Part shown: one piece after another, positions 8,202-17,112 of the stretch | Position numbering within the stretch: the stretch's first letter is position 1 | Layout of the letters: each line of letters opens with the position of its first letter | Source: Paenibacillus sanguinis 2301083 = DSM 16941 | GTDB taxonomy: Bacteria > Bacillota > Bacilli > Paenibacillales > Paenibacillaceae | Direction of reading: 5' to 3' | Length of the DNA: 64,000 nt | NCBI RefSeq assembly: GCF_000374825.1 | Contig: NZ_KB895381.1 | Coordinates: 124,001-188,000, forward strand | The notes under the pieces: generated by a model | Database searches by the model: none | Told to the model about the DNA's origin: nothing | The model's input: the letters and a program-made list of their open reading frames with translations, nothing else | Translations under genes and position numbers: made by a program

Positions 8202-9806
8202 ATGATGCATCATGTGCTGGTAGCGGATGACGAGCCTCGACATCGCCGAGGCATAGCGGAGATGATCAGGACATATCGGCCGGACTATCGGTTGTTCTTG
8301 GCCAAGGACGGAGCGGAAGCCTTGCGTATAGCGATGAATACCCGGATTGATATTGTATTCACAGATATTCGGATGCCTAATATGGACGGTCTTACGCTAA
8401 TTGAGCATCTAAAAGAACATAATGAGTTGATGAAAATTATCATACTCAGCGTATACGGGAACTTTGATTATGCCCGGCAAGCCTTGAAGCTTGGTGCGTT
8501 TGATTACTTGCTTAAGCCCTTGGAATTAAAGGATATGACGGAGATGCTGGACAAGCTGGAGGTTGCGATTGCAAAAGAGCGTGAGCTGGTTCAAACACGA
8601 GCAAACCTCAATGAGCAGCTCAACTCTTCTCTCCCCGTTTACGAGCAACATCTGCTCAGTCGTTGGATACGTTCAACCGCGGACGAAGATGAACTTCGGG
8701 AAGTCAAGCGATTGGTCCCGGAGGGGCAGGTTGGCTTTGTGATCGCCGTCAGAATTTCCGCATCATTTAACAAGTACCTGGACGAGGAATTCACTGAAGT
8801 CAAAGCTAGTCTCAAAGAGCGAATGAGTCAGATTGCCCAATCCATCGGGTCAGCTCTATCTTTCTATATGGATGGAGACGAGCCTTTGCTTGTCTCCGTC
8901 ATCACACCTGTGCATTCCCTGGAGTGGCTGATGAAAAGGGATACGGAACGGTTAACCCGATTGATTGAACAGGCTTATATGGAGTTCGGGCTTACCTTAT
9001 CTATCGGTGTTGGCGATAGTGTAACTGATCTCTACAGGGATGGAGCCCGCTCTTTCAAACAGGCCATGGATGCGCTGGAATATACCTTTTATTGTGGAAC
9101 AGGAAAGCTGATTGTCAATATTGAAATCGCTTACAACCCTTTCAAGCCATCATTGGAATCCGTTCTCTCCGAAACCGGGATTGCGGAGGCTGTGGCGATC
9201 AGGGATAAGGGGCGGGCGATGGAGGCTCTGAACTTGTTGATCCGGCAACTACTGGAGGGGGACTATCCTTCTCCCACCCACTTGAAGCACAGTATTTTGT
9301 ATGTTTTAGTCAATTTGGTCAAGGCAAGTGAATTCTCTTTAAGAAGCGAAGAGGCTGGCAACTTTATTTCCGAGATGGAGTTTCAAATCCCGGCTTGCGT
9401 TACGCTCGAAGAGGTCAAGGAGAGAGCGGCCCATTATCTCAACCGGATCATTGACAGTATTGAAAACCGCAAAATCCATAAAAATGAGCGAATTATTGCG
9501 ATGTGCAAAGCATATTTGGCAGATCATTATATGGAGGAGCTTTCTCTCGAACTGGTTGCCAAACGATTCTTTTTCAGCCCTGCCTATTTCAGCAGCCTGT
9601 TCAAGTCACAGACCTCAATGACGTTTACCGAGTACGTGTTGCAGCTAAGAATGGAGAAAGCCAAACAGATGCTGGAGAGCGGCAATCGAAAAATTGCAGA
9701 GATTGCCTTGAGCGTGGGCTTCAGGGATGCAGGTTACTTCACTCGAGTCTTCAAGCGGGAAACCGGGCTATCGCCGGAGGAATTTCGCAAGAAAGACCTT
9801 ATGTAG
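8202..9806 (+). CDS. two-component response regulator, YesN/AraC type
   Basis: This is a 534-residue regulator. The receiver domain occupies residues 1-120 with acidic pocket DDE (9-11), phosphoacceptor Asp55 in FTDIRMP, and Lys in LLKPLE. A long central linker follows, and a C-terminal AraC helix-turn-helix pair (about 435-530) ends with the signature FRDAGYFTRVFKRETGLSPEEFR. I chose ATG 8202 because GAAGGGAGAGGG lies just upstream; an in-frame TTG at 8163 lacks a site. It is followed 8 bp later by its sensor kinase and then by a sugar importer, which it probably activates. Confidence 0.92.
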   Translation: MMHHVLVADDEPRHRRGIAEMIRTYRPDYRLFLAKDGAEALRIAMNTRIDIVFTDIRMPNMDGLTLIEHLKEHNELMKIIILSVYGNFDYARQALKLGAFDYLLKPLELKDMTEMLDKLEVAIAKERELVQTRANLNEQLNSSLPVYEQHLLSRWIRSTADEDELREVKRLVPEGQVGFVIAVRISASFNKYLDEEFTEVKASLKERMSQIAQSIGSALSFYMDGDEPLLVSVITPVHSLEWLMKRDTERLTRLIEQAYMEFGLTLSIGVGDSVTDLYRDGARSFKQAMDALEYTFYCGTGKLIVNIEIAYNPFKPSLESVLSETGIAEAVAIRDKGRAMEALNLLIRQLLEGDYPSPTHLKHSILYVLVNLVKASEFSLRSEEAGNFISEMEFQIPACVTLEEVKERAAHYLNRIIDSIENRKIHKNERIIAMCKAYLADHYMEELSLELVAKRFFFSPAYFSSLFKSQTSMTFTEYVLQLRMEKAKQMLESGNRKIAEIALSVGFRDAGYFTRVFKRETGLSPEEFRKKDLM

Positions 9807-9814
9807 GTGGCGCT

Positions 9815-11608
9815 ATGAGATTAACAAACAAGCTGATCCTGTCTTATATTGTGCTAATTACTCTCCCTCTGGTCACTTTAGGAGCAGGTTCTTTTTATGC
9901 CAGTAAAAATATCATGCTTAAGCTGGCTCAAGATAACGTGACAGAAATCGTGCAAAAAAACAATCAGATTATCGACGAACGACTGAAAATTATTCAGGAC
10001 GATAGTCTTTCCCTGATGGTCGAATGCGATTTGTTTGAAATTTTCGACAACGCTCCTTCATCATCAAGTGAACTGCTCGCAGCGAATAAACGGGTCACGG
10101 AAATCTTGAATCGTTACTTTTCCCAATCCAGGGATTTGTACTCGGTGGAGCTTGTGACCCGGGCATATGTTTATGGAAGCAAAGCACGCAATACGTATCC
10201 GCCCACCCACTTTTATGATTCCGAGCTGTATAGACAGGCAGCAGCGCAAAAGGGGCGTTTAGCGTGGGTGCCTACTTATGATTACAGCCTGATGCATCAA
10301 CTGCCTGATCTGGCGCAATCCGATATTGAATATCGCTTTTTATTTTCAGCTGTTCGGCAATTAAACCCTTCCTGTGTGCGGAATGATGTGATTGTGAGGG
10401 CCGAAGCAGGCTCGGAAAAGCCGATTCTGGTAATGAACTTTCAGGATCGTCTGTATGCCGATCTTTTTCGGAACAGCATTCCAATTGAAGGCGCCACATT
10501 TTTAGTGGTCAGTAAGGAGGGAAGAATTATTTCGCATGAGAATGCGGAGCTCGTGGGGCAGCGCCCGGTTCTTCCCTGGTTGGCTGAAATACAAAATCGC
10601 GGCAGTGGAGCCTCCTATATTACAGAGGACGGGCAACAGATGATTGCCTGCTTCGTGACATCAACCGTCACAGGCTGGACTTCGGTGGCACTTATTCCTC
10701 CCGATGCGCTGACAAAAGATATCGCTCAAACCATCATCTTTTTTATCCTGACATTAGGTGCTTCGCTCTTGCTGCTCTCACTTTTGTTTGCTTACCTCAT
10801 CTCCATCAGGATCACCTCGCCGATCAGAAAGCTGCTGCTTGCCATCAAGCGGGTCAGCGGCGGTGACTTCAATGCCAGAATCAAGGTGGAGGACAAGGAC
10901 GAACTGGGACATGTGCTGCTGAAATTCAACAGTATGAATGAAGAGGTCAAGCAACTGATTGAGGAGAACTATGTGGTCAAGCTAAGAGAGCGTGAAACGG
11001 AAATCCTGGCCTTAAATATCCAGCTTAATCCCCATTTCTTATACAATACATTGAATATCATCAACTGGATGGCCCTGTATGGAGAGAAGGACCAGGTTAG
11101 CCGGATGGTGGTCAGTCTCTCACGGATGTTGCACTATACGACAGATAATCGTAAGGACTTGATGCCACTATTCAAAGATCTGGGCTGGCTGCGTGATTAC
11201 ATCTCCATTATGTCCAGCCGATTTGAGAACCGCTTTCGGGTTGATTACGACATCGAACCCGAACTGCTGGAGTTCCCGGTACCCAAGCTGTTTCTTCAAC
11301 CACTCATAGAGAATTCAATCATTCATGGCCTCAGAGATATGGAAAGTGGCGGGCTAATTACGATCTACGGACGTAGGCGGGAGGAGTATATCGAATTTTG
11401 TGTGGAGGATAATGGCTGCGGAATGACTCCGGAGCGCTTGCAGGAGGCATTAGCCGACAGCTCATCTCACATTGGAATCAAAAACATTGACAAGCGAATT
11501 AAGCTACTTTATGGCCCGGCTTACGGCGTTCATATTGAATCGGTTCCTGAGTTTGGCACGCGAGTCAAGCTGATTATTCCTCAGCATAGTTATAAAGAAA
11601 ACGGATGA
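9815..11608 (+). CDS. sensor histidine kinase, YesM type
   Basis: This is a 597-residue membrane kinase. TM1 spans about residues 7-29. An extracellular sensor region of about 260 residues (Cache-like) is followed by TM2 (IIFFILTLGASLLLLSLLF) and a HAMP domain (ITSPIRKLLLAIKRVSGGDF). The His_kinase domain has the phosphorylated His407 in LNPHFLYNTLN, and the ATPase domain has ENSIIHGL and EDNGCGM. ATG 9815 is used because it follows GGTGG and begins the canonical short cytoplasmic N-terminus; the open frame extends further upstream but overlaps the regulator. It presumably senses a sugar or a sugar-loaded binding protein and phosphorylates the regulator at 8202. Confidence 0.92.
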   Translation: MRLTNKLILSYIVLITLPLVTLGAGSFYASKNIMLKLAQDNVTEIVQKNNQIIDERLKIIQDDSLSLMVECDLFEIFDNAPSSSSELLAANKRVTEILNRYFSQSRDLYSVELVTRAYVYGSKARNTYPPTHFYDSELYRQAAAQKGRLAWVPTYDYSLMHQLPDLAQSDIEYRFLFSAVRQLNPSCVRNDVIVRAEAGSEKPILVMNFQDRLYADLFRNSIPIEGATFLVVSKEGRIISHENAELVGQRPVLPWLAEIQNRGSGASYITEDGQQMIACFVTSTVTGWTSVALIPPDALTKDIAQTIIFFILTLGASLLLLSLLFAYLISIRITSPIRKLLLAIKRVSGGDFNARIKVEDKDELGHVLLKFNSMNEEVKQLIEENYVVKLRERETEILALNIQLNPHFLYNTLNIINWMALYGEKDQVSRMVVSLSRMLHYTTDNRKDLMPLFKDLGWLRDYISIMSSRFENRFRVDYDIEPELLEFPVPKLFLQPLIENSIIHGLRDMESGGLITIYGRRREEYIEFCVEDNGCGMTPERLQEALADSSSHIGIKNIDKRIKLLYGPAYGVHIESVPEFGTRVKLIIPQHSYKENG

Positions 11609-11630
11609 GCGAAAAATCATACAAAAAACG

Positions 11631-11672
11631 AAAAAACCTCCCATAGGCTTTCATAAAATATAAATTTACAAT
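11631..11672 (+). promoter_or_regulatory. A-tract/CATA element and -10 box before the importer
   Basis: A run of six A (11631-11636) is followed by CCTCC and CATA (11642-11645). A TACAAT -10 candidate lies at 11667-11672, 21 bp after CATA. The same layout recurs before 21481, 30035 and 33679. The -10 box also lies in the left arm of an inverted repeat, ATTTACAAT (11664-11672) and ATTGTAAAT (11698-11706), just ahead of the ribosome site, which could form an mRNA hairpin. Confidence 0.45.
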
Positions 11673-11721
11673 AAAGGCAGGCGACTGCAGCGCTTACATT
11701 GTAAATCAGGGGGAGCGGCAT

Positions 11722-13128
11722 ATGGTAGGTCACAAGGGTAAATGGAAGCTCGCATTTATATTTGTCATCATTACGGCTTTATTTGTAACCGCTTGCGGAG
11801 TAGAAAGCAGAGACGCAAAGACGAATGAGAGTCGTGAGGGCACTCAAAATAGTGGAACCGCGCAGGATAAGAAGGTAACCTTGAAATTCACATTCTGGGG
11901 CAGTCCGGAAGAAAAGAAAGCGGTGGAAGCCGCGATTACGGCGTTCGAACAGAAAAATCCGAATATTAAAGTGGATTCCATGCACATTCCGGGTACAGAT
12001 TTTCTACAGAAGCTTAATGCAATGATCGCCGGCAATGAAGCGCCTGATGTTAGCTACTCGGCTGCGTGGAAGTTGAAAATGGGCGAAGAAGGCTTGATAT
12101 ACAACTTCTTTGATTTAATGAAGGATGATCCGAGCATCCACAAGGAGGATTATCTGGAATATGCCTGGTGGAACTGGGATCAGGATAAAAGTGCCGGACC
12201 TTATCAGGCATCCGTCGTTCCTTCCCTGATGTATAACGCCGACATGTTTGAGGAGGCGGGAGTGGAGCTTCCTCCTATAAAGGCAGAGGAGGCCTGGACC
12301 TGGGATGAATTTGTGGAAGTGGCCAAGAAGCTGACGGTTGACCGCAATGGCAACCATCCGGACGACCCGGAGTTCGATCCGAAGAACATTAAGCAATATG
12401 GCGTCAAGCTGAGCCTTGGCTGGTCGTCTTATATGCCTATGGTTCTGTCAAATGGCGGGGATTATTTAACAGCGGACGGAAAGGAGCTGGGTCTTGCTCA
12501 ACCGGAAGCGACTGAGGCGCTACAAAAAATAGCCGATCTGATCAATGTGCATCATGTCTCGCCATCACCGATCCAGGCTAGCAGTATTCCTGCACCAGCT
12601 ACGGCGTTGCAGTCTAAAAAGGTAGCGATGATCATTGATGGAAGTTGGAATCATCTTGATTTGAGCAAAACCAATATCAACTGGGGCGTTGGCGTACTTC
12701 CCGTGATTAAGGACTACAAAACCTTTTTTCTCGGCGGTTCTCTGATCATTTTCAAAAGCTCTGAGCATCCGAAGGAAGCCTGGGAGTTCACCAAGTTTTT
12801 GACGGACCCTCAGAACGTGCTTGATTTGCACCAGGGCTTGTGGATGCCGCAGCTTAATAAATGGTATGAGGATCCGGAATTGATTGACAAGTGGGCAAGT
12901 GAGGAGCTTCCGGGCAGACCAGCCGGATTTCAAGACGCTGTGATGCGGTCCACCTACGAGCATGCGGAGCCATCGCCGGAGAACAATGTCAAGAATTTCG
13001 TTGAAATCGATGCCGCAGTTTCTGCCGCATTGGACCAGGTTTGGCTTGGTGAGAAAACAGCCGAACAGGCCATGAAGGAAGTGGAAACGAAAGTGAAGTC
13101 GCTGGTACAAGGCACTTATTTGAAATAA
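11722..13128 (+). CDS. extracellular sugar-binding lipoprotein
   Basis: This is a 468-residue family 1 solute-binding protein. The signal peptide runs to the lipobox FVTAC at about residues 20-24, followed by a polar Ser/Asn/Thr-rich linker. The fold begins with LKFTFWGSPEEKKAVEAAI and contains the expected ITAFEQKNPNI and SKKVAMIIDGSWNH segments. Two permeases follow at once. The location after a YesN/YesM pair indicates a signal-induced importer. There is no enzyme in the cluster to hint at the ligand, so the substrate is unknown. Confidence 0.92.
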   Translation: MVGHKGKWKLAFIFVIITALFVTACGVESRDAKTNESREGTQNSGTAQDKKVTLKFTFWGSPEEKKAVEAAITAFEQKNPNIKVDSMHIPGTDFLQKLNAMIAGNEAPDVSYSAAWKLKMGEEGLIYNFFDLMKDDPSIHKEDYLEYAWWNWDQDKSAGPYQASVVPSLMYNADMFEEAGVELPPIKAEEAWTWDEFVEVAKKLTVDRNGNHPDDPEFDPKNIKQYGVKLSLGWSSYMPMVLSNGGDYLTADGKELGLAQPEATEALQKIADLINVHHVSPSPIQASSIPAPATALQSKKVAMIIDGSWNHLDLSKTNINWGVGVLPVIKDYKTFFLGGSLIIFKSSEHPKEAWEFTKFLTDPQNVLDLHQGLWMPQLNKWYEDPELIDKWASEELPGRPAGFQDAVMRSTYEHAEPSPENNVKNFVEIDAAVSAALDQVWLGEKTAEQAMKEVETKVKSLVQGTYLK

Positions 13129-13211
13129 CGAGCGTCTGTCCGAAGGAGGCGCACGAGGTTTAAAGTGTTGCCTGCCTTCGGGCAAACGTTCCAACGAAGG
13201 GGAATTTGCTT

Positions 13212-14144
13212 ATGGAAGTCGTCTCTTCCCGTACCGGGATCGGCATGCGCAGGAAACATCGCTCCCGGAGCGAGCTTTCCGGTTGGCTGTTTGCCTCGCC
13301 GGCCATTTTGGGATTGCTTATTTTTACACTTGGGCCGATGGTTTACAGTTTGTATATGAGTTTTACCGATTATACCGGCTCGAACTCACCGACCTTTATC
13401 GGGCTTGATAATTATAAGCGAATGTTTAGTGGTGAAGACCAATATTTTTACAAGTCATTGGGTGTTACGTTTTATTTCGTTATTTTGAGTGTGCCTAGCG
13501 GGATTATCTACTCCTTTCTGCTGGCTATTCTTTTAAATCAGAACATCAAAGGAAAGGCCATTTTTCGCACCATCTTCTACCTGCCATCGATCGTGCCGGT
13601 CATTGCTATTTCGTTCATCTGGTTATGGTTGCTTAACCCTGATCTGGGTCTGGCTAACGAACTGCTCCGGTCTCTGGGTCTTCCGGGAAGTCAATGGATT
13701 TTTGGAGAGAAATCGGTAGTGCCTTCCTTAGCTTTAATGAACCTGTGGACTACTGGCGGAACAATGATTATTTTTCTGGCGGGATTACAGGATATTCCCC
13801 GCTCATTGTATGAAGCCATTGAGATGGATGGGGGAACAAGGCTTGCCAAGCTACGGCATATTACAATTCCCTTGATGACACCGACGATTTTCTTTAATTT
13901 GATCATGGGGATTATCAACGGCTTTCAGGTGTTCTCGCAGGCTTATGTTATGACCAATGGCGGGCCAAACAATGCCAGCTTGTTTTATGTATTTTATCTG
14001 TACCGGGAGGCGTTCCAGTTCTCGCGAATGGGGAGTGCAAGTGCCATTGCCTGGGTGTTGTTCGTTATTATTATGGTATTAACCTACATTGTGTTCAAGA
14101 CATCAAATAGATGGGTTTACTATGAGGGAGATGGTACGCGATGA
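13212..14144 (+). CDS. sugar ABC transporter permease, MalF type
   Basis: This 310-residue CUT1 permease has six predicted membrane segments. Early marks are SPAILGLLIFTLGPMVYSLY, SFTDYTG and FIGLDNYKRMF; the EAA loop is EAIEMDGGTRLAKLRHITI. ATG 13212 is preferred over TTG 13206 because GAAGGGG then sits about 9 bases upstream. The last four bases overlap the next gene (ATGA), so both channel subunits are coupled in translation. It pairs with 14141-14974 and the binding protein at 11722. Confidence 0.9.
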   Translation: MEVVSSRTGIGMRRKHRSRSELSGWLFASPAILGLLIFTLGPMVYSLYMSFTDYTGSNSPTFIGLDNYKRMFSGEDQYFYKSLGVTFYFVILSVPSGIIYSFLLAILLNQNIKGKAIFRTIFYLPSIVPVIAISFIWLWLLNPDLGLANELLRSLGLPGSQWIFGEKSVVPSLALMNLWTTGGTMIIFLAGLQDIPRSLYEAIEMDGGTRLAKLRHITIPLMTPTIFFNLIMGIINGFQVFSQAYVMTNGGPNNASLFYVFYLYREAFQFSRMGSASAIAWVLFVIIMVLTYIVFKTSNRWVYYEGDGTR

Positions 14145-14974
14145 GAGCCAAGGTTTGGTTAGGAAAGGGACTAATCTATCTGGTACTGACAGCCGGGGCC
14201 ATCTTCAGTTTGCTGCCGCTGGTCTGGCTGATCCGCAGTTCACTGATGAATATGGGGCAAATTTTTGAATTGCCGCCAGTGTGGATTCCCCGGCCCATTC
14301 AATTTTCCAATTACACTGAAGCGCTGACCATACTTCCCTTTGGTCAATATTTTGTCAATACGGCCATCATTGTCATCTTTTCGGTACTGGGCGTTATAGT
14401 TACCAGCTCGATCAGTGCCTATAGCTTTGCTCGGATGAAGTGGAGAGGCAAGAACCTGGTATTTGGGCTGTTGCTCTCCAGCATGATGCTGCCGTACGCC
14501 GTTACGCTTATTCCGACATTTGTCGGCTGGAGCCAAGTGGGTCTGACCAATTCTTTTATTCCGCTCATTGCACCAGCCTGGCTTGGTGGAGGAGCGTTTA
14601 ACATCTTCTTGCTTCGCCAGTTTTATCTGAGTATTCCCCGGGATCTGGATGAAGCGGCTTATGTAGACGGTGCTGGACACTTGCGGATTTTTCGGTCGAT
14701 CATTCTGCCATTGACCAAACCTGCTTTAATTGTCGTTGGCTTATTTTCCTTTCTAGCTGCTTGGAATGACTTTTTGGGTCCGCTGGTTTATCTGAATGAT
14801 GAGACCAAGTATACATTGGCTCTGGGATTACAACAGTTTAAAGGGATGTATTCAGCCGAGTGGCATTTGATGATGGCAGCCGCTACCGTCGTGCTTCTTC
14901 CTGCCATTATCGTATTTTTCATCGGTCAACGCTATTTCATTGAAGGCATTACGTTAACAGGCATCAAAGCCTGA
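14141..14974 (+). CDS. sugar ABC transporter permease, MalG type
   Basis: This is a 277-residue partner permease. It has the IRSSLMNMGQIFELPPVWIP periplasmic segment, the SFARMKWRGK loop, and the EAA motif EAAYVDGAGHLRIFRSIIL. The C-terminus (GQRYFIEGITLTGIKA) is typical of MalG-like subunits. It overlaps the upstream permease by 4 bp. Two terminator-like hairpins follow within 190 bp, so this gene ends the response-regulator-linked importer cluster. As in the other clusters here, an ATPase must come from elsewhere. Confidence 0.92.
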   Translation: MRAKVWLGKGLIYLVLTAGAIFSLLPLVWLIRSSLMNMGQIFELPPVWIPRPIQFSNYTEALTILPFGQYFVNTAIIVIFSVLGVIVTSSISAYSFARMKWRGKNLVFGLLLSSMMLPYAVTLIPTFVGWSQVGLTNSFIPLIAPAWLGGGAFNIFLLRQFYLSIPRDLDEAAYVDGAGHLRIFRSIILPLTKPALIVVGLFSFLAAWNDFLGPLVYLNDETKYTLALGLQQFKGMYSAEWHLMMAAATVVLLPAIIVFFIGQRYFIEGITLTGIKA

Positions 14975-14993
14975 ATTTGAATATCGGGCGAAC

Positions 14994-15046
14994 AGCAGCG
15001 ATTAATCCGGGGCATGCATGCCTATGGATATGTCGCTGCTCTTTTT
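14994..15046 (+). terminator. terminator of the second importer cluster
   Basis: AGCAGCGA (14994-15001) pairs with TCGCTGCT (15033-15040), and a T run follows at 15042-15046. The 31-base loop contains an additional small palindrome (GGCATGCATGCC). It is located 20 bp after the last permease. Confidence 0.75.
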
Positions 15047-15134
15047 AATGCCTGTAATCCTGATATGGCAAGGCTAATTCCGATAAAAAGAAGGGATTAC
15101 ATCTACTGTTTCCCCTCTGTGAGTAGATTTCTCC

Positions 15135-15160
15135 CTTGCTATATTAGCAAGTGTTTTTTG
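15135..15160 (+). terminator. second hairpin with T run
   Basis: CTTGCTA and TAGCAAG form a perfect 7-bp stem with a TAT loop, followed by TGTTTTTTG. It lies between the first terminator and the promoter at 15231 and probably gives back-up termination. Nothing coding is visible in 15047-15230. Confidence 0.6.
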
Positions 15161-15230
15161 GACAGCCTCACTTTAGGACGCCCTCTCTATTTGTATTTTC
15201 AATGCAATTTTTCATTCCTTAAAAACCTAC

Positions 15231-15259
15231 TTGACTAGTTGGAATAATAGGAATATAGT
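15231..15259 (+). promoter_or_regulatory. sigma-A promoter of the gntR-met operon
   Basis: TTGACT (15231-15236), a 17-bp spacer and TATAGT (15254-15259) form a near-consensus promoter. Transcription should start near 15266, with two overlapping palindromes at 15291-15312 downstream. Confidence 0.75.
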
Positions 15260-15290
15260 ATAAAAAAGCTTTTACATAGGGTTCTAAATA

Positions 15291-15312
15291 AATTGTATAC
15301 AATTGTACAATT
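15291..15312. promoter_or_regulatory. overlapping palindromic operators for the GntR regulator
   Basis: AATTGTATACAATT (15291-15304) and AATTGTACAATT (15301-15312) are both perfect palindromes that share AATT. They lie in the leader of the operon between the promoter and the regulator gene, as expected for autoregulation by a GntR/FCD protein. Confidence 0.7.
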
Positions 15313-15347
15313 CCCCTCGAGATTATCAAAGAGGAGATGGATAGCGA

Positions 15348-16016
15348 GTGATGAGATCACGAAGGTTGTCAAAGGACAATGCTTATTATGAATTAAAGCA
15401 AAAAATTATAGATAGCGAGCTGAAGCCGAATCAAGCTGTACATGAAGAGAATTTGGCAGCATTGCTCGGGGTCAGCCGCACACCGTTAAGGGAGGCCATA
15501 CAGAGGCTGGAGCATGAGGATTTTCTCGTTCGACAGCCCAATGGGAGACTGAGGGTTGCTTCCATAACGGCTAAAGAGGCCGAAGAGGTTTTTCTTGTTC
15601 GCAGCATGCTTGAAGGCTATATTGCGAGGAATGCGGCGAAGCATGCCACCGATGAGGATGTGCAAAAATTAACAGCAATTCTTGAGAATCTAAAACGGTC
15701 CTTCCAGCTAGGCGATAATCAGAACTTTGTATCCTATGGCTTTGAATTTCATGATTATTTATCAAAAATGAGCGAGCTTGTCGTTTTCGAGAAGGTTTTG
15801 AATCAATTAAGAGGCCACTCGCTTCGCTACTGTCGATTTGTTTCCTTGCACGGAGATTGGACAAAGCAGGCGGATGAAGAACATGGCTTAATCCTGCAAA
15901 TGATAGCTGACAGAAATGAAGACGGCGCTGAGAAAGCCATGCGAGAGCATATTACAGGCAGTCTGTCTATAGCAATAGAGACAATAAGAGGAATAGAAGA
16001 AGACAAGGAGACATGA
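15348..16016 (+). CDS. GntR-family regulator with FCD ligand domain
   Basis: This is a 222-residue protein. The N-terminal winged helix-turn-helix has the GntR signature VHEENLAALLGVSRTPLREA at about residues 27-46. The C-terminal all-helical FCD domain (residues 80-215) has the metal/ligand-binding type histidines in EFHDYL and EEHGLIL. It starts at GTG 15348 or ATG 15351, with GAGGAG upstream. It heads an operon with a methionine-type importer, a methyltransferase-like protein, ProC and a VOC protein, so its ligand is likely the imported compound or a metabolite of it. Confidence 0.9.
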   Translation: MMRSRRLSKDNAYYELKQKIIDSELKPNQAVHEENLAALLGVSRTPLREAIQRLEHEDFLVRQPNGRLRVASITAKEAEEVFLVRSMLEGYIARNAAKHATDEDVQKLTAILENLKRSFQLGDNQNFVSYGFEFHDYLSKMSELVVFEKVLNQLRGHSLRYCRFVSLHGDWTKQADEEHGLILQMIADRNEDGAEKAMREHITGSLSIAIETIRGIEEDKET

Positions 16017-16068
16017 GTGCAAGCGCAGGCTTCATCCTAACTTTAGAAAATGATTGAGGGGAACCAAC

Positions 16069-17112
16069 ATGATTGAATTAAAGAATGTGTCCAAGACGTT
16101 CACTCGGAAAGGAACCACGATCGAGGCTCTGAAGGGAGTCAGCCTAAAGGTTGAAAAGGGCGATATCTTCGGGGTAATCGGCTATAGCGGCGCCGGAAAA
16201 AGCACATTAATTCGTCTCGTCAACTATCTGGAACGACCGACTGAAGGACAAGTCCTGGTAAATGGGCGCGACTTGGGAACCTACAGCGATAAAGAGCTGC
16301 GCCTGGTCAAGAAAAATATAGGGATGATCTTTCAGCATTTCAACCTGCTGGAGTCGAAGAAAGTGTTTGATAATGTAGCGATTCCCCTCGTCCTGCTAAA
16401 AAAGAGCAAAAGCGAGATCCGTCAGCGGGTGCAGGAGCTGCTGGAGTTCGTGGGATTAAGCGACAAGGCGGGGAGCTATCCGAGCGAGCTGTCCGGGGGA
16501 CAGAAGCAGCGGGTTGGCATCGCCCGAGCGCTGGCCTCGAATCCGTCGATTCTCTTGTGTGACGAAGCCACCTCCGCGCTTGATCCGCAGACCACGCAAT
16601 CTATTTTGCAGCTTTTAAAAAGAATCAATGCGGAATATAACATCACGGTCATGATCATTACCCATGAAATGTCTGTCATTCAAGAAATCTGCAACAAGGT
16701 AGCGGTGATGGAGGAGGGGCGAATTATCGAGCAAGGGAGCGTGCTGGAGGTGTTTGGCCATCCTCGGCATGAGACCACGAAGAATTTTGTGAAGACCGTG
16801 GTTCAGACCAGCATGACGCCTAGTGTTGAGCAATCATTAAAGGCAGAGCATGGAAGCCTGCTCTACAAGCTTCACTTTGTGGGCAGAAGTGCTTCCGAGC
16901 CGATTCTCTATGAGATGATCCGTTCCTTCGAGATCAAGGTCAATATCCTGTTTGCCAATATGACTGAAATTCAAGAGACAACGTTGGGAACAGCGATCAT
17001 CCAATTGTCGGGTGATCGACAGACGGCAAAGGATGCCCTGGCATTTTTAATACAGCATGGAGTCAGTGTGGAGGAGGTAGAGTCGCATGTTTTCGACCGC
17101 AATCACGAGTGA
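16069..17112 (+). CDS. metN: methionine-type ABC importer ATPase MetN
   Basis: This is a 347-residue ATPase. Walker A is GYSGAGKST (residues 38-46), the signature is LSGGQKQRVGIARAL, and Walker B is LLCDEATSALDP. The C-terminal 80 residues form the NIL domain that in MetN binds methionine and inhibits transport. ATG 16069 follows GAGGGG. It overlaps metP by 26 bp. Together with 17087 and 18807 it makes a complete MetNPQ importer. The family transports D/L-methionine and related compounds; the companion genes suggest a related methylated substrate, which is inference. Confidence 0.92.
   Translation: MIELKNVSKTFTRKGTTIEALKGVSLKVEKGDIFGVIGYSGAGKSTLIRLVNYLERPTEGQVLVNGRDLGTYSDKELRLVKKNIGMIFQHFNLLESKKVFDNVAIPLVLLKKSKSEIRQRVQELLEFVGLSDKAGSYPSELSGGQKQRVGIARALASNPSILLCDEATSALDPQTTQSILQLLKRINAEYNITVMIITHEMSVIQEICNKVAVMEEGRIIEQGSVLEVFGHPRHETTKNFVKTVVQTSMTPSVEQSLKAEHGSLLYKLHFVGRSASEPILYEMIRSFEIKVNILFANMTEIQETTLGTAIIQLSGDRQTAKDALAFLIQHGVSVEEVESHVFDRNHE

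Noticed and set aside
9503-9814. Extension of the sensor-kinase frame upstream into the regulator gene
   Set aside because: The segment is an out-of-frame reading of the AraC domain; the kinase has its own start at 9815 with the expected membrane N-terminus.
11688-11701. Catabolite-response (CcpA cre) site
   Set aside because: Only the right half (CGCTTACA) fits the consensus; the left half (CTGCAG) has three mismatches.
12565-13194. Minus-strand open frame of 209 codons opposite the binding-protein gene
   Set aside because: Same reasoning: a shadow of a confident solute-binding protein, with arginine/histidine-rich composition and no start signal.
14975-15347. Possible S-box (SAM) or T-box riboswitch before the metNPQ operon
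   Set aside because: Neither the conserved S-box core nor the T-box AGGGTGGTACCGCG element is present; the hairpins seen are terminators of the upstream cluster and lie before the promoter at 15231.
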